From Hyphomonas sp. (GTDB taxonomy: Bacteria; Pseudomonadota; Alphaproteobacteria; Caulobacterales; Hyphomonadaceae): a DNA stretch of 64,000 bases. This document shows, piece after piece, positions 51,551 through 59,511 of this stretch; within the stretch, counting starts at the first letter, position 1; every line of letters starts with the position of its first letter. The notes under the pieces were generated by a model. The model was given only the letters and a program-made list of their open reading frames with translations. It made no database searches and had not been told where the DNA came from. The stretch is taken from the NCBI GenBank assembly GCA_020638455.1, contig JACKIK010000001.1, positions 558,001 to 622,000 of the forward strand, given 5' to 3'. The translations under genes and the position numbers were made by a program.

Positions 51551-53071
51551 ATGACGGACGGTACCGAACCGAAGCTCGTCAAGGAAACACTCGACAAGGA
51601 TCTCGCGAAATTCGGCAGGGCCGAAGCGGCGGTCAATGCCACCGCGCGCAGCGTTGTCGCGCCGGGCCTCGGCTTCCTCTTCCTGGCTGCCATTGTCGTC
51701 ATCGGCGGCACGCTCCTGTCCGGACAGGACAACTGGATCCTGATCACAGCGGCCGCCGCCATCGGCGGCTACATGGCCCTGAACATCGGCGCCAACGATG
51801 TCGCCAACAATGTCGGCCCGGCCGTCGGCTCGAAGGCGCTGACCATAATCGGCGCCCTCATCATCGCGGCTGTCTGCGAAAGCGCCGGCGCCCTGCTGGC
51901 CGGCGGCGACGTCGTTTCAACCATCTCCAAGGGCATCATCAGCGCGGATGCCGTGCCGTCCGCCGATACTTTCATCTGGCTGATGATGGCGGCGCTGATC
52001 TCTTCCGCCCTGTGGGTGAACCTTGCCACCGTGCTCAACGCGCCGGTCTCGACCACCCATTCCGTCGTCGGCGGCGTCATGGGTTCCGGCATCGCAGCGG
52101 CCGGCTTCGGCGCGGTCAACTGGCCGACCATGGGCAATATCGTGGCGAGCTGGGTGATCTCGCCGATCATGGGCGGCGTCATCGCCGCCGTGATGCTCGC
52201 CTTCATCAAGACGGTGATCATCTACCGCGATGACAAGATCGCCGCCGCGCGCCGCTGGGTGCCGATGCTGATCGCCCTGATGGCGGGCGCCTTCGGCACC
52301 TACATGTCGCTGAAGGGCCTGAAACACCTCGACCTGTTCAAGGATGTCGACCTGCCGAAAGCCCTGCTGATCGGCCTCGGCGTCGCCATTGTCGCCTGGC
52401 TGATCGCGCACCCGGTGATCAGGCGCCAGTCGCGCCACATGGAAAACCGCAACCAGTCGCTGCGCCAGCTTTTCGTCTGGCCGCTGATCTTTTCCGCCGC
52501 CCTGCTCTCTTTCGCCCACGGCTCCAATGACGTCGCCAACGCCGTCGGCCCGCTGGCTGCCATCGTGCACACGGTGAACGCCGGCGAGGTCGCCTCGAAA
52601 GTGCAGATCCCCTTCTGGGTCATGCTGATCGGCGCGTCCGGCATTTCCTTCGGCCTCGTCCTGTTCGGGCCGAAACTGATCCGCACGGTCGGCCAGTCGA
52701 TCACCAAGCTGAACCCGATGCGCGCCTACTGCGTCGCGCTCGCCGCCGCCGTCACCGTGATCGTCGCCAGCTGGCTCGGCCTGCCGGTGTCCTCCACGCA
52801 CATCGCCGTCGGCGGCGTGTTCGGTGTCGGCTTCTTCCGCGAGTGGTACACGGCAAATTCGAGGCGGCGCCTTGCCTATGTGCACGGGCGCTCGCCGAAG
52901 CATCCGGAGAGCCGCTCAAAGGGCCTCACCAACCAGCGCAACGGCCGCAAGCTCGTCCGCCGCATCCACTTCTGGCAGATCGCCGCCGCCTGGATCATCA
53001 CCGTCCCCGCCTCCGCCGCCCTCAGTGCCGGCATCTTCCTCGCGCTCGAACGCCTGTTCGGCGTGGTTTGA
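51551..53071 (+). CDS. pitA: Inorganic phosphate transporter, PiT family
   Basis: A 506-aa permease with about ten TM helices. The duplicated PiT signature is visible as NIGANDVANNVGPAVGSKAL (about 77-96) and FAHGSNDVANAVGPLAAI in the second half, each followed by SxxSTTHS or SSTHIAVGG motifs. It imports metal-phosphate with protons. Long cytoplasmic loop after about 435 contains a basic stretch. The gene is followed by a hairpin terminator at 53106-53132. Confidence 0.93.
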   Translation: MTDGTEPKLVKETLDKDLAKFGRAEAAVNATARSVVAPGLGFLFLAAIVVIGGTLLSGQDNWILITAAAAIGGYMALNIGANDVANNVGPAVGSKALTIIGALIIAAVCESAGALLAGGDVVSTISKGIISADAVPSADTFIWLMMAALISSALWVNLATVLNAPVSTTHSVVGGVMGSGIAAAGFGAVNWPTMGNIVASWVISPIMGGVIAAVMLAFIKTVIIYRDDKIAAARRWVPMLIALMAGAFGTYMSLKGLKHLDLFKDVDLPKALLIGLGVAIVAWLIAHPVIRRQSRHMENRNQSLRQLFVWPLIFSAALLSFAHGSNDVANAVGPLAAIVHTVNAGEVASKVQIPFWVMLIGASGISFGLVLFGPKLIRTVGQSITKLNPMRAYCVALAAAVTVIVASWLGLPVSSTHIAVGGVFGVGFFREWYTANSRRRLAYVHGRSPKHPESRSKGLTNQRNGRKLVRRIHFWQIAAAWIITVPASAALSAGIFLALERLFGVV

Positions 53072-53105
53072 GGCGCGCGGCGCCTTCCCCCGCAAAAAGC
53101 CAAAC

Positions 53106-53132
53106 AGCCCCGCCGGTTTCCCGGTCGGGGCT
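53106..53132. terminator. Hairpin between convergent pitA and yidB-like genes
   Basis: AGCCCCG (53106-53112) pairs with CGGGGCT (53126-53132), extended inward by CCGG pairs with one bulge. On the minus strand it is followed by TTTGGCTTTTTG, so it mainly serves the yidB-like gene. Confidence 0.6.
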
Positions 53133-53166
53133 GCGCATGGTCCGTCTGGAAAACCGGCCGGGACGA

Positions 53167-53493
53167 TCAGGCCGCCGTGCCGTTCGGCGTCAACTTGTCG
53201 ATCACACCCGGCAGGTGCTGGGCGATCTGCGCCAGCATGTCCTTGACCGGCATGCCGGCCTTTGTCGCCAGCTGTTGCACCGTGTCAGGCCCGAGGGCGG
53301 CGTGCACCTGATCGGGCGTCACCGGCTTGTTGGGCCCCATGCCCACCCAGGACTGCGCCTCCTTGCCGAGCCCGCTCTGTTCGAACTTCTGCACGATGCC
53401 CTTCACGCCGCCCTGCTTCTCGATGGCGCCTTTCAGCAGCAACAGCATCTCGGCGCCGGCGGCACCGGCGACAACGTTTTTTACGATTCCCAT
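53167..53493 (-). CDS. YidB-like (DUF937) protein
   Basis: A 108-aa protein from the ATG at 53493; the upstream frame looks random. It has the YidB/DUF937 pattern: LLLLKGAIEKQGGVKGIVQKFEQSGLG, then SWVGMGPNKPVTPDQVHAALGPDTVQQLATKAGMP and MLAQIAQHLPGVIDKLTPNG. Function unknown; widely conserved. It marks the end of the core genome before the accessory segment. Confidence 0.82.
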   Translation of the reverse strand: MGIVKNVVAGAAGAEMLLLLKGAIEKQGGVKGIVQKFEQSGLGKEAQSWVGMGPNKPVTPDQVHAALGPDTVQQLATKAGMPVKDMLAQIAQHLPGVIDKLTPNGTAA

Positions 53494-53724
53494 GGAAATC
53501 TCTTCGCTTTTCGCGTCTAGCGGGGATGCTCCAAAGCTCGCAGGCGCGGCGGCATCCCGGCACCGCACCGGTGTGCAGGCGTTGCCAGAGCCCAGCCCCG
53601 GACTTCCTGCACCCCCAAACCTACGCCCCCACCCCACCCATGGCGAGTGTCTTCTTTGTAATTGTGTGTGTGCGGAGGGCTGAAGTGTGCTTCTTGTGAG
53701 AGCCGCTCCGATCCACCCTGCCGA

Positions 53725-54111
53725 CTAATCTTGCCAGCCTCGCTCCGAAGCCCGATCGCTTGCCCGCTCGAACAGCATGTCCAGCATCCGGTCCAACTTT
53801 TCAGGCGCTTTCATCGACTTTGGGAATGCCAGGTCATCTTTCGTGGCGAGGCCGCTCTCCTTCAAGACCTTCTGAAGTGCAGGCGCCTTTAGCGTAGCGT
53901 ATATTCTTCTAAATGTGTCCTGATCGTATCGCACGACCAACTCTACAGGACTTATCGACATTATGTCGTCTTGTCCTTCAAATAGCACAGGAACACCCAG
54001 CGCCAGCAGCAGGCGATTCCTGAATCCGGCGTTCATGTCCGCTTCTTCAGCAACCACCGCCAGAAAGCGCTTCAGAGCTTGGTCGGGCGAAAGGGTCTTA
54101 CGTGTTGTCAT
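53725..54111 (-). CDS. Unknown 128-aa protein, third gene of the nuclease/ParA cassette
   Basis: Not recognised. A soluble, helix-rich protein with a polar N-terminus (MTTRKTLSPDQALKRFLAVVAEEADMNAGFRNRLLLALGVP), a middle strand-like region, and a charged C-terminal helix (KLDRMLDMLFERASDRASERG). A good ribosome site (AGGAG) lies ahead of its ATG. It follows the 3' end of the IS-interrupted parA by 12 nt, so all three genes formed one operon. It may be a small regulator or effector of the ATPase; this is inference. Confidence 0.55.
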   Translation of the reverse strand: MTTRKTLSPDQALKRFLAVVAEEADMNAGFRNRLLLALGVPVLFEGQDDIMSISPVELVVRYDQDTFRRIYATLKAPALQKVLKESGLATKDDLAFPKSMKAPEKLDRMLDMLFERASDRASERGWQD

Positions 54112-54395
54112 CTGACGTGTCTCCTATTCTGGAATATGTGCCAGAAACCGGACCACTTCATCGCCCAGTTCCTTCACGCTGCCTCTTAGATTGCCGTACT
54201 TCGATCCAAACCGGCGGCGACTGTCGGGCGCAGGGCGTTGCACCCAACGATGGGCTTGCGAGGAATCTTTGATCGAAACGCTCAGCGGAACAAATCCGGC
54301 CTTGCCAACACTTGTTCGCACTTCGCGCCGTTCTTCAATCGCCCCTTTCTGACTAACTCGCGTGAAAAGCACTCTATGACGCTCGGGATTCCAGA

Positions 54396-54399
54396 CACC
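54396..54399. repeat. Target-site duplication, left copy (CACC)
   Basis: CACC directly abuts the left IS end; the same four bases follow the right end at 55634-55637. Confidence 0.85.
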
Positions 54400-54478
54400 T
54401 GCTCTGCCCCCAAGAAACTGGATCGTTTCGGCTTAGAGTTTCCGGTATCCTGGAGCCTGGCTGGGAGGAGACAGAAGG

Positions 54479-54745
54479 ATGCGAGCATCGAAGTTCACGG
54501 ACGCGCAGAAGGCGTTCATTATCAAGCAGGGCGAGTCTGGGATTCCGGTGGCGGAGATCTGCCGTAAGGCCGGGATCAGCCAGGCGACGTATTTTAACTG
54601 GAAGAAGCGTTATGGCGGCTTGATGCCATCCGAGATGAAGCGTCTGAAGGAGCTCGAAGACGAGAACACCCGACTGAAGCGGATCGTCGCTGATCTTTCC
54701 CTCGACAAGGAGATGCTGCAGGACGTGCTCAAACGAAAGACGTAA
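54479..54745 (+). CDS. IS3-family transposase OrfA
   Basis: An 88-aa protein with a helix-turn-helix (IPVAEICRKAGISQATYFNWKKRYGG) and a leucine-zipper-like helix (LKELEDENTRLKRIVADLSLDKEMLQDVL). It binds the IS ends and, by -1 frameshifting near its end (around AAACGAAAG at 54731-54739), gives the OrfAB transposase. Confidence 0.92.
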   Translation: MRASKFTDAQKAFIIKQGESGIPVAEICRKAGISQATYFNWKKRYGGLMPSEMKRLKELEDENTRLKRIVADLSLDKEMLQDVLKRKT

Positions 54746-54795
54746 GGCCTGGTCGTAAGCGGGAGCTCGTCAAAGAAGCGGTTCGGGAATGGGGC

Positions 54796-55581
54796 ATGTC
54801 GATCCGGAGGGCCTGCAGCAATCTGCTGCTCGACACGTCCACCTTCCATTACCACTCTCGGCGACCCGACCAGGCCGCGTTGAAAGAGCGCATCAAGGAG
54901 ATCTGCGAGACACGCGTGCGGTATGGCTACCGTCGCGTCCACGTCATGCTGAGACGGGAGGGATGGTTCGTGAACCAGAAGAAGGTCAGACGGCTTTACA
55001 ACGAGCTGGGCCTGCAATTGCGCAACAAACACCCGAAGCGGAAGGTGCGAGCCAAGCTCATCCGGGATCGTCAGGAAGCTGTCTCGCCGCTTGAGGTATG
55101 GGCAATGGACTTTGTCCACGACCAGTTGGCAACTGGACGAAAGTTCCGCATTCTGACGGTTGTCGACACTTGGTCAAAGTATGTTCCGGCGATCGATGCG
55201 CGCTACACCTATCGGGGTGAGGATGTCGTCCAGACGATGGACCGGATCTGCAGCCAGACAGGTTACCCCAAGATGATCCGGGTCGATCAGGGTTCCGAGT
55301 TCATCTCACGGGATCTCGATCTCTGGGCCTATGCGAACGGTGTCACCCTGGACTTCTCACGTCCCGGCAAGCCGACTGACAACGCGTTCATCGAGGCGTT
55401 CAATGGCAGACTTCGTGCGGAGTGCCTGTCGGCAAACTGGTTCATGAGCCTGCCAGATGCTCGCGAAAAGCTGGAGTGTTGGCGTAGAGACTACAATACG
55501 GTAAGACCGCACAGCGCGATCGGGAACAAACCCCCGGCAGCGCTGATCAATCATGCCGGCGTCACCAGTCCGCCAGTGTGA
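54796..55581 (+). CDS. IS3-family transposase OrfB (DDE catalytic part)
   Basis: A 261-aa integrase-core protein; in the OrfAB fusion its frame opens upstream at about 54736. The DDE triad lies in VWAMDFVHDQ, IRVDQGSEFIS and NAFIEAFNGRLRAECL. The HTH_21 segment RVRYGYRRVHVMLRREGW precedes it. C-terminal NTVRPHSAIG is typical. Probably made mainly as OrfAB. Confidence 0.93.
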   Translation: MSIRRACSNLLLDTSTFHYHSRRPDQAALKERIKEICETRVRYGYRRVHVMLRREGWFVNQKKVRRLYNELGLQLRNKHPKRKVRAKLIRDRQEAVSPLEVWAMDFVHDQLATGRKFRILTVVDTWSKYVPAIDARYTYRGEDVVQTMDRICSQTGYPKMIRVDQGSEFISRDLDLWAYANGVTLDFSRPGKPTDNAFIEAFNGRLRAECLSANWFMSLPDAREKLECWRRDYNTVRPHSAIGNKPPAALINHAGVTSPPV

Positions 55582-55633
55582 GAAAGGCCGGAAAACTCCA
55601 GCCCGGAATGGTCCAGACTTGGGTCTCAGAGCA

Positions 55634-55637
55634 CACC
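55634..55637. repeat. Target-site duplication, right copy (CACC)
   Basis: CACC following the right IS end, identical to 54396-54399. Confidence 0.85.
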
Positions 55638-56274
55638 CAAAGTGTCCCTGAGACCGAAATCTCGAAACGCCTTCAGACTCCATGCGCCAATGGGTTCCTC
55701 CAGAGTCGGGCTGATTATCGCATCAGAGATATTGAGCGCGGCCTGAGTCAACGTCGTAAACCCAGGCGGGCAGTCAAAGATTACGAGGTCCACAGATTGA
55801 GCAAGCGATTCTATTGCTGAACGCAAATGGCTCGTCATCACCAAGGTTGAGGCTGCGCTGTCCTGACGTGAATAATTTCTATGATCGAAGGCAAGCTCCG
55901 AAAATCTGAGCTCAGGCGTTGAGGGAACGATTGACAAGCTTCCGCTCTTCCCGTGCTGAGACATGTTCTGTGGGCTGAGTTCCGTCAGCCCGCTTATTCC
56001 GGACTTGACGTATGTGTAGAACTTCGAATCCGATCCTTCAACAAGACTATCGACCCAGTCGGTTAGCGTAACGCCACTGGTCCTCGCAATTTGGAGACCC
56101 TTGAAACTGAGCAACATCTGACTGGCATTGGCTTGAGCATCCAGGTCGACAACCAAGACGCGGACTGACCAGTTCAACGAAAGAGCGTCCGCGACCATCA
56201 TGGTCGTCGTCGATTTTCCAACACCGCCCTTCAAATTGGCAATTGAAAGTGCACGCTTACCGGTCCACGGCCTG

Positions 56275-56868
56275 CTACTCATCCGTGTTGTCCCCCGTCT
56301 TTAGGCCCGAGAGGTACTTTCTTATCTTATTCTTGGTTTCTCGCCTAAAGCGAGAAGCCACGAACTCGTCTGCGACGGCGTCATCTGTAGCTGTCCGTCT
56401 AGGCCAAGCATCGACATGCCATCCATTTGAATCGCAAGGTTCCTTAAATGTTACGACCCCCACGCCAAGACGAACGGAAGATCGCAACACCTGATCGAAT
56501 AGCGCCGTCGTCCGATCCGCTCGGCTCACCGCTTGAAATACGAGCCAGGCGTAATGTCCGAACCTTCCCTGCGCACTGGCTTCATGCGCTCCCTGCACAT
56601 CCAGCCCTTTTGCCGTCTTCACCTCAAATGTGTGCAGGTCGGCCCGCAGGAAGGGGACAAATTCGCCGCGCACTATTGCGAGCGCTGCAAGATCCGGTCT
56701 CGTCCATGATCCATCCGCCTCTCCACCGGCTTTTGACACAACGTCCGAGAAAACCTGAGGAGGATGTGCACCCGTATGTCGTGCAAGAACTCCATTGAAA
56801 TCCATGGATAGAAAGCGATGAACGTGATCATAGAGTTCGCGCTCTATCGTCACTTGCTCAATCGGCAT
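56275..56868 (-). CDS. PD-(D/E)XK nuclease-like protein, first gene of the ParA cassette
   Basis: A 197-aa protein from the ATG at 56868, chosen for its GGGAGG ribosome site. It shows a restriction-endonuclease-like layout: N-terminal helix with Glu11, Pro58-Asp59 in WTRPDLAALAI, Glu82-Val-Lys84 in LHTFEVKTAKG, and a helix with Gln100 in EASAQGRFGHYAWLVF. This is the PD-(D/E)XK pattern of DNA nucleases. The C-terminal 50 residues are basic. Its stop overlaps the parA start by 8 nt, so coupling is likely. Nuclease activity is inferred from motifs only. Confidence 0.6.
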   Translation of the reverse strand: MPIEQVTIERELYDHVHRFLSMDFNGVLARHTGAHPPQVFSDVVSKAGGEADGSWTRPDLAALAIVRGEFVPFLRADLHTFEVKTAKGLDVQGAHEASAQGRFGHYAWLVFQAVSRADRTTALFDQVLRSSVRLGVGVVTFKEPCDSNGWHVDAWPRRTATDDAVADEFVASRFRRETKNKIRKYLSGLKTGDNTDE

Positions 56869-56999
56869 CTTCACCTCCCGCGGCCACAATCGTTCAACCC
56901 GCTGGAGAATCAATCGATTTTTTTCCGGGCGCCGCCGCAGCCCCGCACAAAACAAGAACACCCTAGACACCCGCCCTCCCCCGTTCCATATCTCGGGGC

Positions 57000-59186
57000 A
57001 TGGCACGGTCTCCCGGAAAAGGCATGGCGGAAGCGTCCGCAGGGTTCGCGCTCGATGCGGCGGGCGCGCTGCCGTCCGACAACTGGACGCCCCATAGGCC
57101 GGACCGCGACTGGGTCACCGTCGATGCCTCCCGCCCCCTCCGCGTCGCTTCCGACTATGACCCCGCCGGCGACCAGGTGACCGCCATCCCGGAACTGGTC
57201 GAAGGCATCGCCGGCGGCGAGCGCGACCAGGTCCTCCTCGGCGCCACCGGCACGGGCAAGACCTTCACCATGGCCAAGATCATCGAGGCGACCCAGCGCC
57301 CGGCCCTGATCCTCGCCCCCAACAAGACCCTCGCCGCCCAGCTCTATGGCGAGTTCAAATCCTTCTTCCCCGACAATGCCGTCGAGTATTTCGTCTCCTA
57401 CTACGACTACTACACGCCCGAGGCCTACGTCCCGAAATCGGACCTCTATATCGAGAAGGAATCCTCCATCAACGAGGCGATCGACCGGATGCGCCACTCG
57501 GCCACCCGCGCCATCCTCGAGCGCGACGACGTGATCATCGTCGCCTCTGTCTCCTGCATCTACGGCATTGGCTCGGTCGAGACCTACACGAGCATGACCT
57601 TCAAGCTGGAGGAGGGCCAGCGCATCGACCCGCGCAAGGTCGCCGAACAGCTCGTCGCCAACCAGTACACCCGCAACGACATGAACTTCGTCCGCGGCAC
57701 GTTCCGCCTCAAGGGCGACGTGCTCGACATCTTCCCCACCCATTATGAAGACCGCGCCTGGAAGCTCTCCTTCTTCGGCGACGAGCTCGAAAGCATCACC
57801 GAATTCGACCCCCTCACCGGCCGCATGCAGCAGCGCCTGCCTGCGATCAAGGTCTACGCCAACTCCCACTATGTCACGCCCCGCCCGACGCTCAACCAGG
57901 CCATCGAGCAGATCAAGGCGGAGCTGAAGGACACGATCGCCCACTTCGAAAAGAACGGCAAACTGCTGGAGGCGCAGCGCATCGAACAGCGCTGCCAGTA
58001 CGATCTCGAAATGCTCGCCGCCACCGGCAGTTGCAACGGCATCGAGAACTATTCCCGCTACCTCACCGGCCGCAAGCCGGGCGAGCCGCCGCCCACCATG
58101 TTCGAATACCTGCCCGACAACGCCCTCGTCTTCGTCGACGAGAGCCACCAGACCATCCCCCAGCTCGGCGCCATGTTCCGCGGCGACTTCGCGCGCAAGT
58201 CCACCCTCGCCGAATACGGCTTCCGCCTGCCCTCCTGCATGGACAACCGCCCCCTCAAATTCGAGGAATGGGACGCGATGCGCCCGCAGACCGTGCACGT
58301 CTCCGCCACGCCCGGCCCGTGGGAGCTGGACCGCACCGGCGGCGTCTTCACCGAACAGGTGATCCGCCCCACCGGCCTGCTCGATCCCCCGGTCGAGGTC
58401 CGCCCGGTCTCGACCGGCGGCGCCAACCAGGTCGACGATGTCATGGCCGAGGTGAAGGCGGTCGCCGCGAAGGGCTACCGCTCGCTCATAACCACGCTCA
58501 CCAAGAAGATGGCGGAAGACCTCACCGACTATCTCCACGAGCATGGCGTCAGGGTGCGTTACATGCACTCCGACGTCGACACGATCGAGCGGATCGAGAT
58601 CATCCGTGACCTGAGGCTCGGCGTGTTCGACGTGCTGGTCGGCATCAATTTGCTGCGCGAAGGGCTCGACATTCCGGAGTGCGGCTTTGTCGGCATTCTC
58701 GATGCGGACAAGGAAGGCTTCCTCCGCTCCGAGACCAGCCTCGTGCAGACCATCGGCCGCGCCGCGCGCAATGCCGATGCGCGGGTCGTTCTCTATGCGG
58801 ACAAGATCACCGGCTCGATGCAGCGCGCCATGGACGAGACCGAGCGCCGCCGCGCCAAGCAGTCCGCCTATAATGAAGAACACGGCATCACGCCGCAGAC
58901 CATCCGCCGCGCCGTCGCCGACATCCTCGGCGACCTCGGCGAAAAGAAAGACACCGGCTCACGCGGCAAGGGCCGTGGTCGCGGCAAGGACACCGGCCGC
59001 CGCACCCGCGGCGTCGCGGAAGAAAAAGCCCTTCCACTTTCCGGTGAAAGCGGCCACAATCTCCAGGCCGTCATCGCCGACCTCGAAAAACAAATGCGCG
59101 AAGCCGCCGCGAACCTGGAATTCGAAGAAGCGGCAAGGCTGAGGGACGAGGTAAAGCGGTTGCGGGAGGAAGAGTTGGGGCTATAG
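57000..59186 (+). CDS. uvrB: UvrABC excision nuclease subunit B
   Basis: A 728-aa DNA repair helicase-like protein. Walker A is GATGTGKTFT (81-90), then the beta-hairpin region YYDYYTPEAYVP that inserts at lesions, VFVDESHQT (Walker B), and helicase motifs VGINLLREGLDIPE and QTIGRAARN. The C-terminal UVR domain (about 690-725, IADLEKQMREAAANLEFEEAARLRDEVKRL) binds UvrC. A basic Gly/Arg/Lys-rich linker precedes it (about 640-675). It has a 30-50-residue N-terminal extension typical of alphaproteobacteria. It sits between the ParA cassette and the RT gene; no GTTC-N7-GTTC LexA box was found just upstream. Confidence 0.96.
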   Translation: MARSPGKGMAEASAGFALDAAGALPSDNWTPHRPDRDWVTVDASRPLRVASDYDPAGDQVTAIPELVEGIAGGERDQVLLGATGTGKTFTMAKIIEATQRPALILAPNKTLAAQLYGEFKSFFPDNAVEYFVSYYDYYTPEAYVPKSDLYIEKESSINEAIDRMRHSATRAILERDDVIIVASVSCIYGIGSVETYTSMTFKLEEGQRIDPRKVAEQLVANQYTRNDMNFVRGTFRLKGDVLDIFPTHYEDRAWKLSFFGDELESITEFDPLTGRMQQRLPAIKVYANSHYVTPRPTLNQAIEQIKAELKDTIAHFEKNGKLLEAQRIEQRCQYDLEMLAATGSCNGIENYSRYLTGRKPGEPPPTMFEYLPDNALVFVDESHQTIPQLGAMFRGDFARKSTLAEYGFRLPSCMDNRPLKFEEWDAMRPQTVHVSATPGPWELDRTGGVFTEQVIRPTGLLDPPVEVRPVSTGGANQVDDVMAEVKAVAAKGYRSLITTLTKKMAEDLTDYLHEHGVRVRYMHSDVDTIERIEIIRDLRLGVFDVLVGINLLREGLDIPECGFVGILDADKEGFLRSETSLVQTIGRAARNADARVVLYADKITGSMQRAMDETERRRAKQSAYNEEHGITPQTIRRAVADILGDLGEKKDTGSRGKGRGRGKDTGRRTRGVAEEKALPLSGESGHNLQAVIADLEKQMREAAANLEFEEAARLRDEVKRLREEELGL

Positions 59187-59361
59187 TTCAAACAGCTTGC
59201 AATTTCTACCAAAACGCTTAAACTGTTTGTTCTGTTAGGTTTAGCCGACGCAGTTTATTGTTGAACTTGTCAATGGTTATTTCGAGTTTGACGTGTACTT
59301 CAATGTGCATGGCTTACCTCATTGTAGCCAGGGCTTAGCGCACACTGCGCAAAGACCCACT

Positions 59362-59391
59362 ATGACATTATACAACAATTCGTAGTATAAA
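59362..59391 (+). promoter_or_regulatory. Candidate promoter of the reverse transcriptase transcript
   Basis: ATGACA (59362-59367), 18-bp spacer, TATAAA (59386-59391). The -10 region also lies in an inverted repeat TTATAC (59368-59373) / GTATAA (59385-59390), which could be an operator. The expected start near 59398 gives a leader of about 110 nt. Confidence 0.45.
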
Positions 59392-59397
59392 TGGTGC

Positions 59398-59511
59398 ATG
59401 AGCATGGAAGCAGTGATGTCGAAGTGCTCGTTTTCGTTGAATGGAGGGGCGGACTTAAGCTGAGCCAACAGCAGCTTTGCCCCTCCTCACACGGACTTAT
59501 TTCAAAAATCC
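59398..59511 (+). ncRNA. Structured leader RNA ahead of the reverse transcriptase
   Basis: The strongest element is an 8-bp perfect stem GGAGGGGC (59443-59450) with GCCCCTCC (59479-59486), enclosing AAGCTG (59457-59462) paired with CAGCTT (59472-59477). It ends 25 nt before the RT ATG and lacks a T-run, so it is not a terminator. Defence-associated RTs such as retrons, DRT2 and DRT9 use an adjacent ncRNA as template or cofactor; whether this leader does so is inference. Confidence 0.35.

Larger units (their letters stand above)
54400..55633 (+). mobile_element. IS3-family insertion sequence, IS407-like group, 1,234 bp
   Basis: Ends read TGCTCTG on the left and CAGAGCA on the right, within imperfect terminal inverted repeats of about 45 bp (left 54400-54446, right about 55588-55633). 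The 4-bp target duplication CACC fits the IS407 group. It carries orfA and orfB in a -1 relationship. Both ORFs look intact, so the insertion is recent and perhaps still mobile. Confidence 0.92.
54124..56282 (-). pseudogene. ParA-like ATPase gene interrupted by an IS3-family element
   Basis: The 5' part (56282 to 55634) encodes a ParA/MinD-type ATPase with Walker A KGGVGKST (residues 18-25), VDLDAQANAS and IFDCPPG. The IS insertion (54400-55633) cuts it after about residue 216. The 3' part (54395 to 54124) continues in frame with WNPERHRVLFTRVSQKG and RPAPDSRRRFGSKYG, typical of the C-terminus of such ATPases. Removing the IS and one CACC copy gives 921 nt, a clean 306-aa ORF. As it stands, a truncated 218-aa product would end at a stop inside the IS end. 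It overlaps the upstream nuclease-like gene by 8 nt. Confidence 0.85.

Noticed and set aside
54419..55615. Shorter IS ends at TGGATC / GGTCCA
   Set aside because: These inner ends give no target duplication; extending to TGCTCTG / CAGAGCA gives a perfect CACC duplication and restores the ParA frame.
56910..58883. 657-aa minus-strand frame
   Set aside because: Fully antisense to uvrB, whose product is unmistakable; low-complexity Gly/Val/Asp composition is typical of a GC-rich shadow frame.
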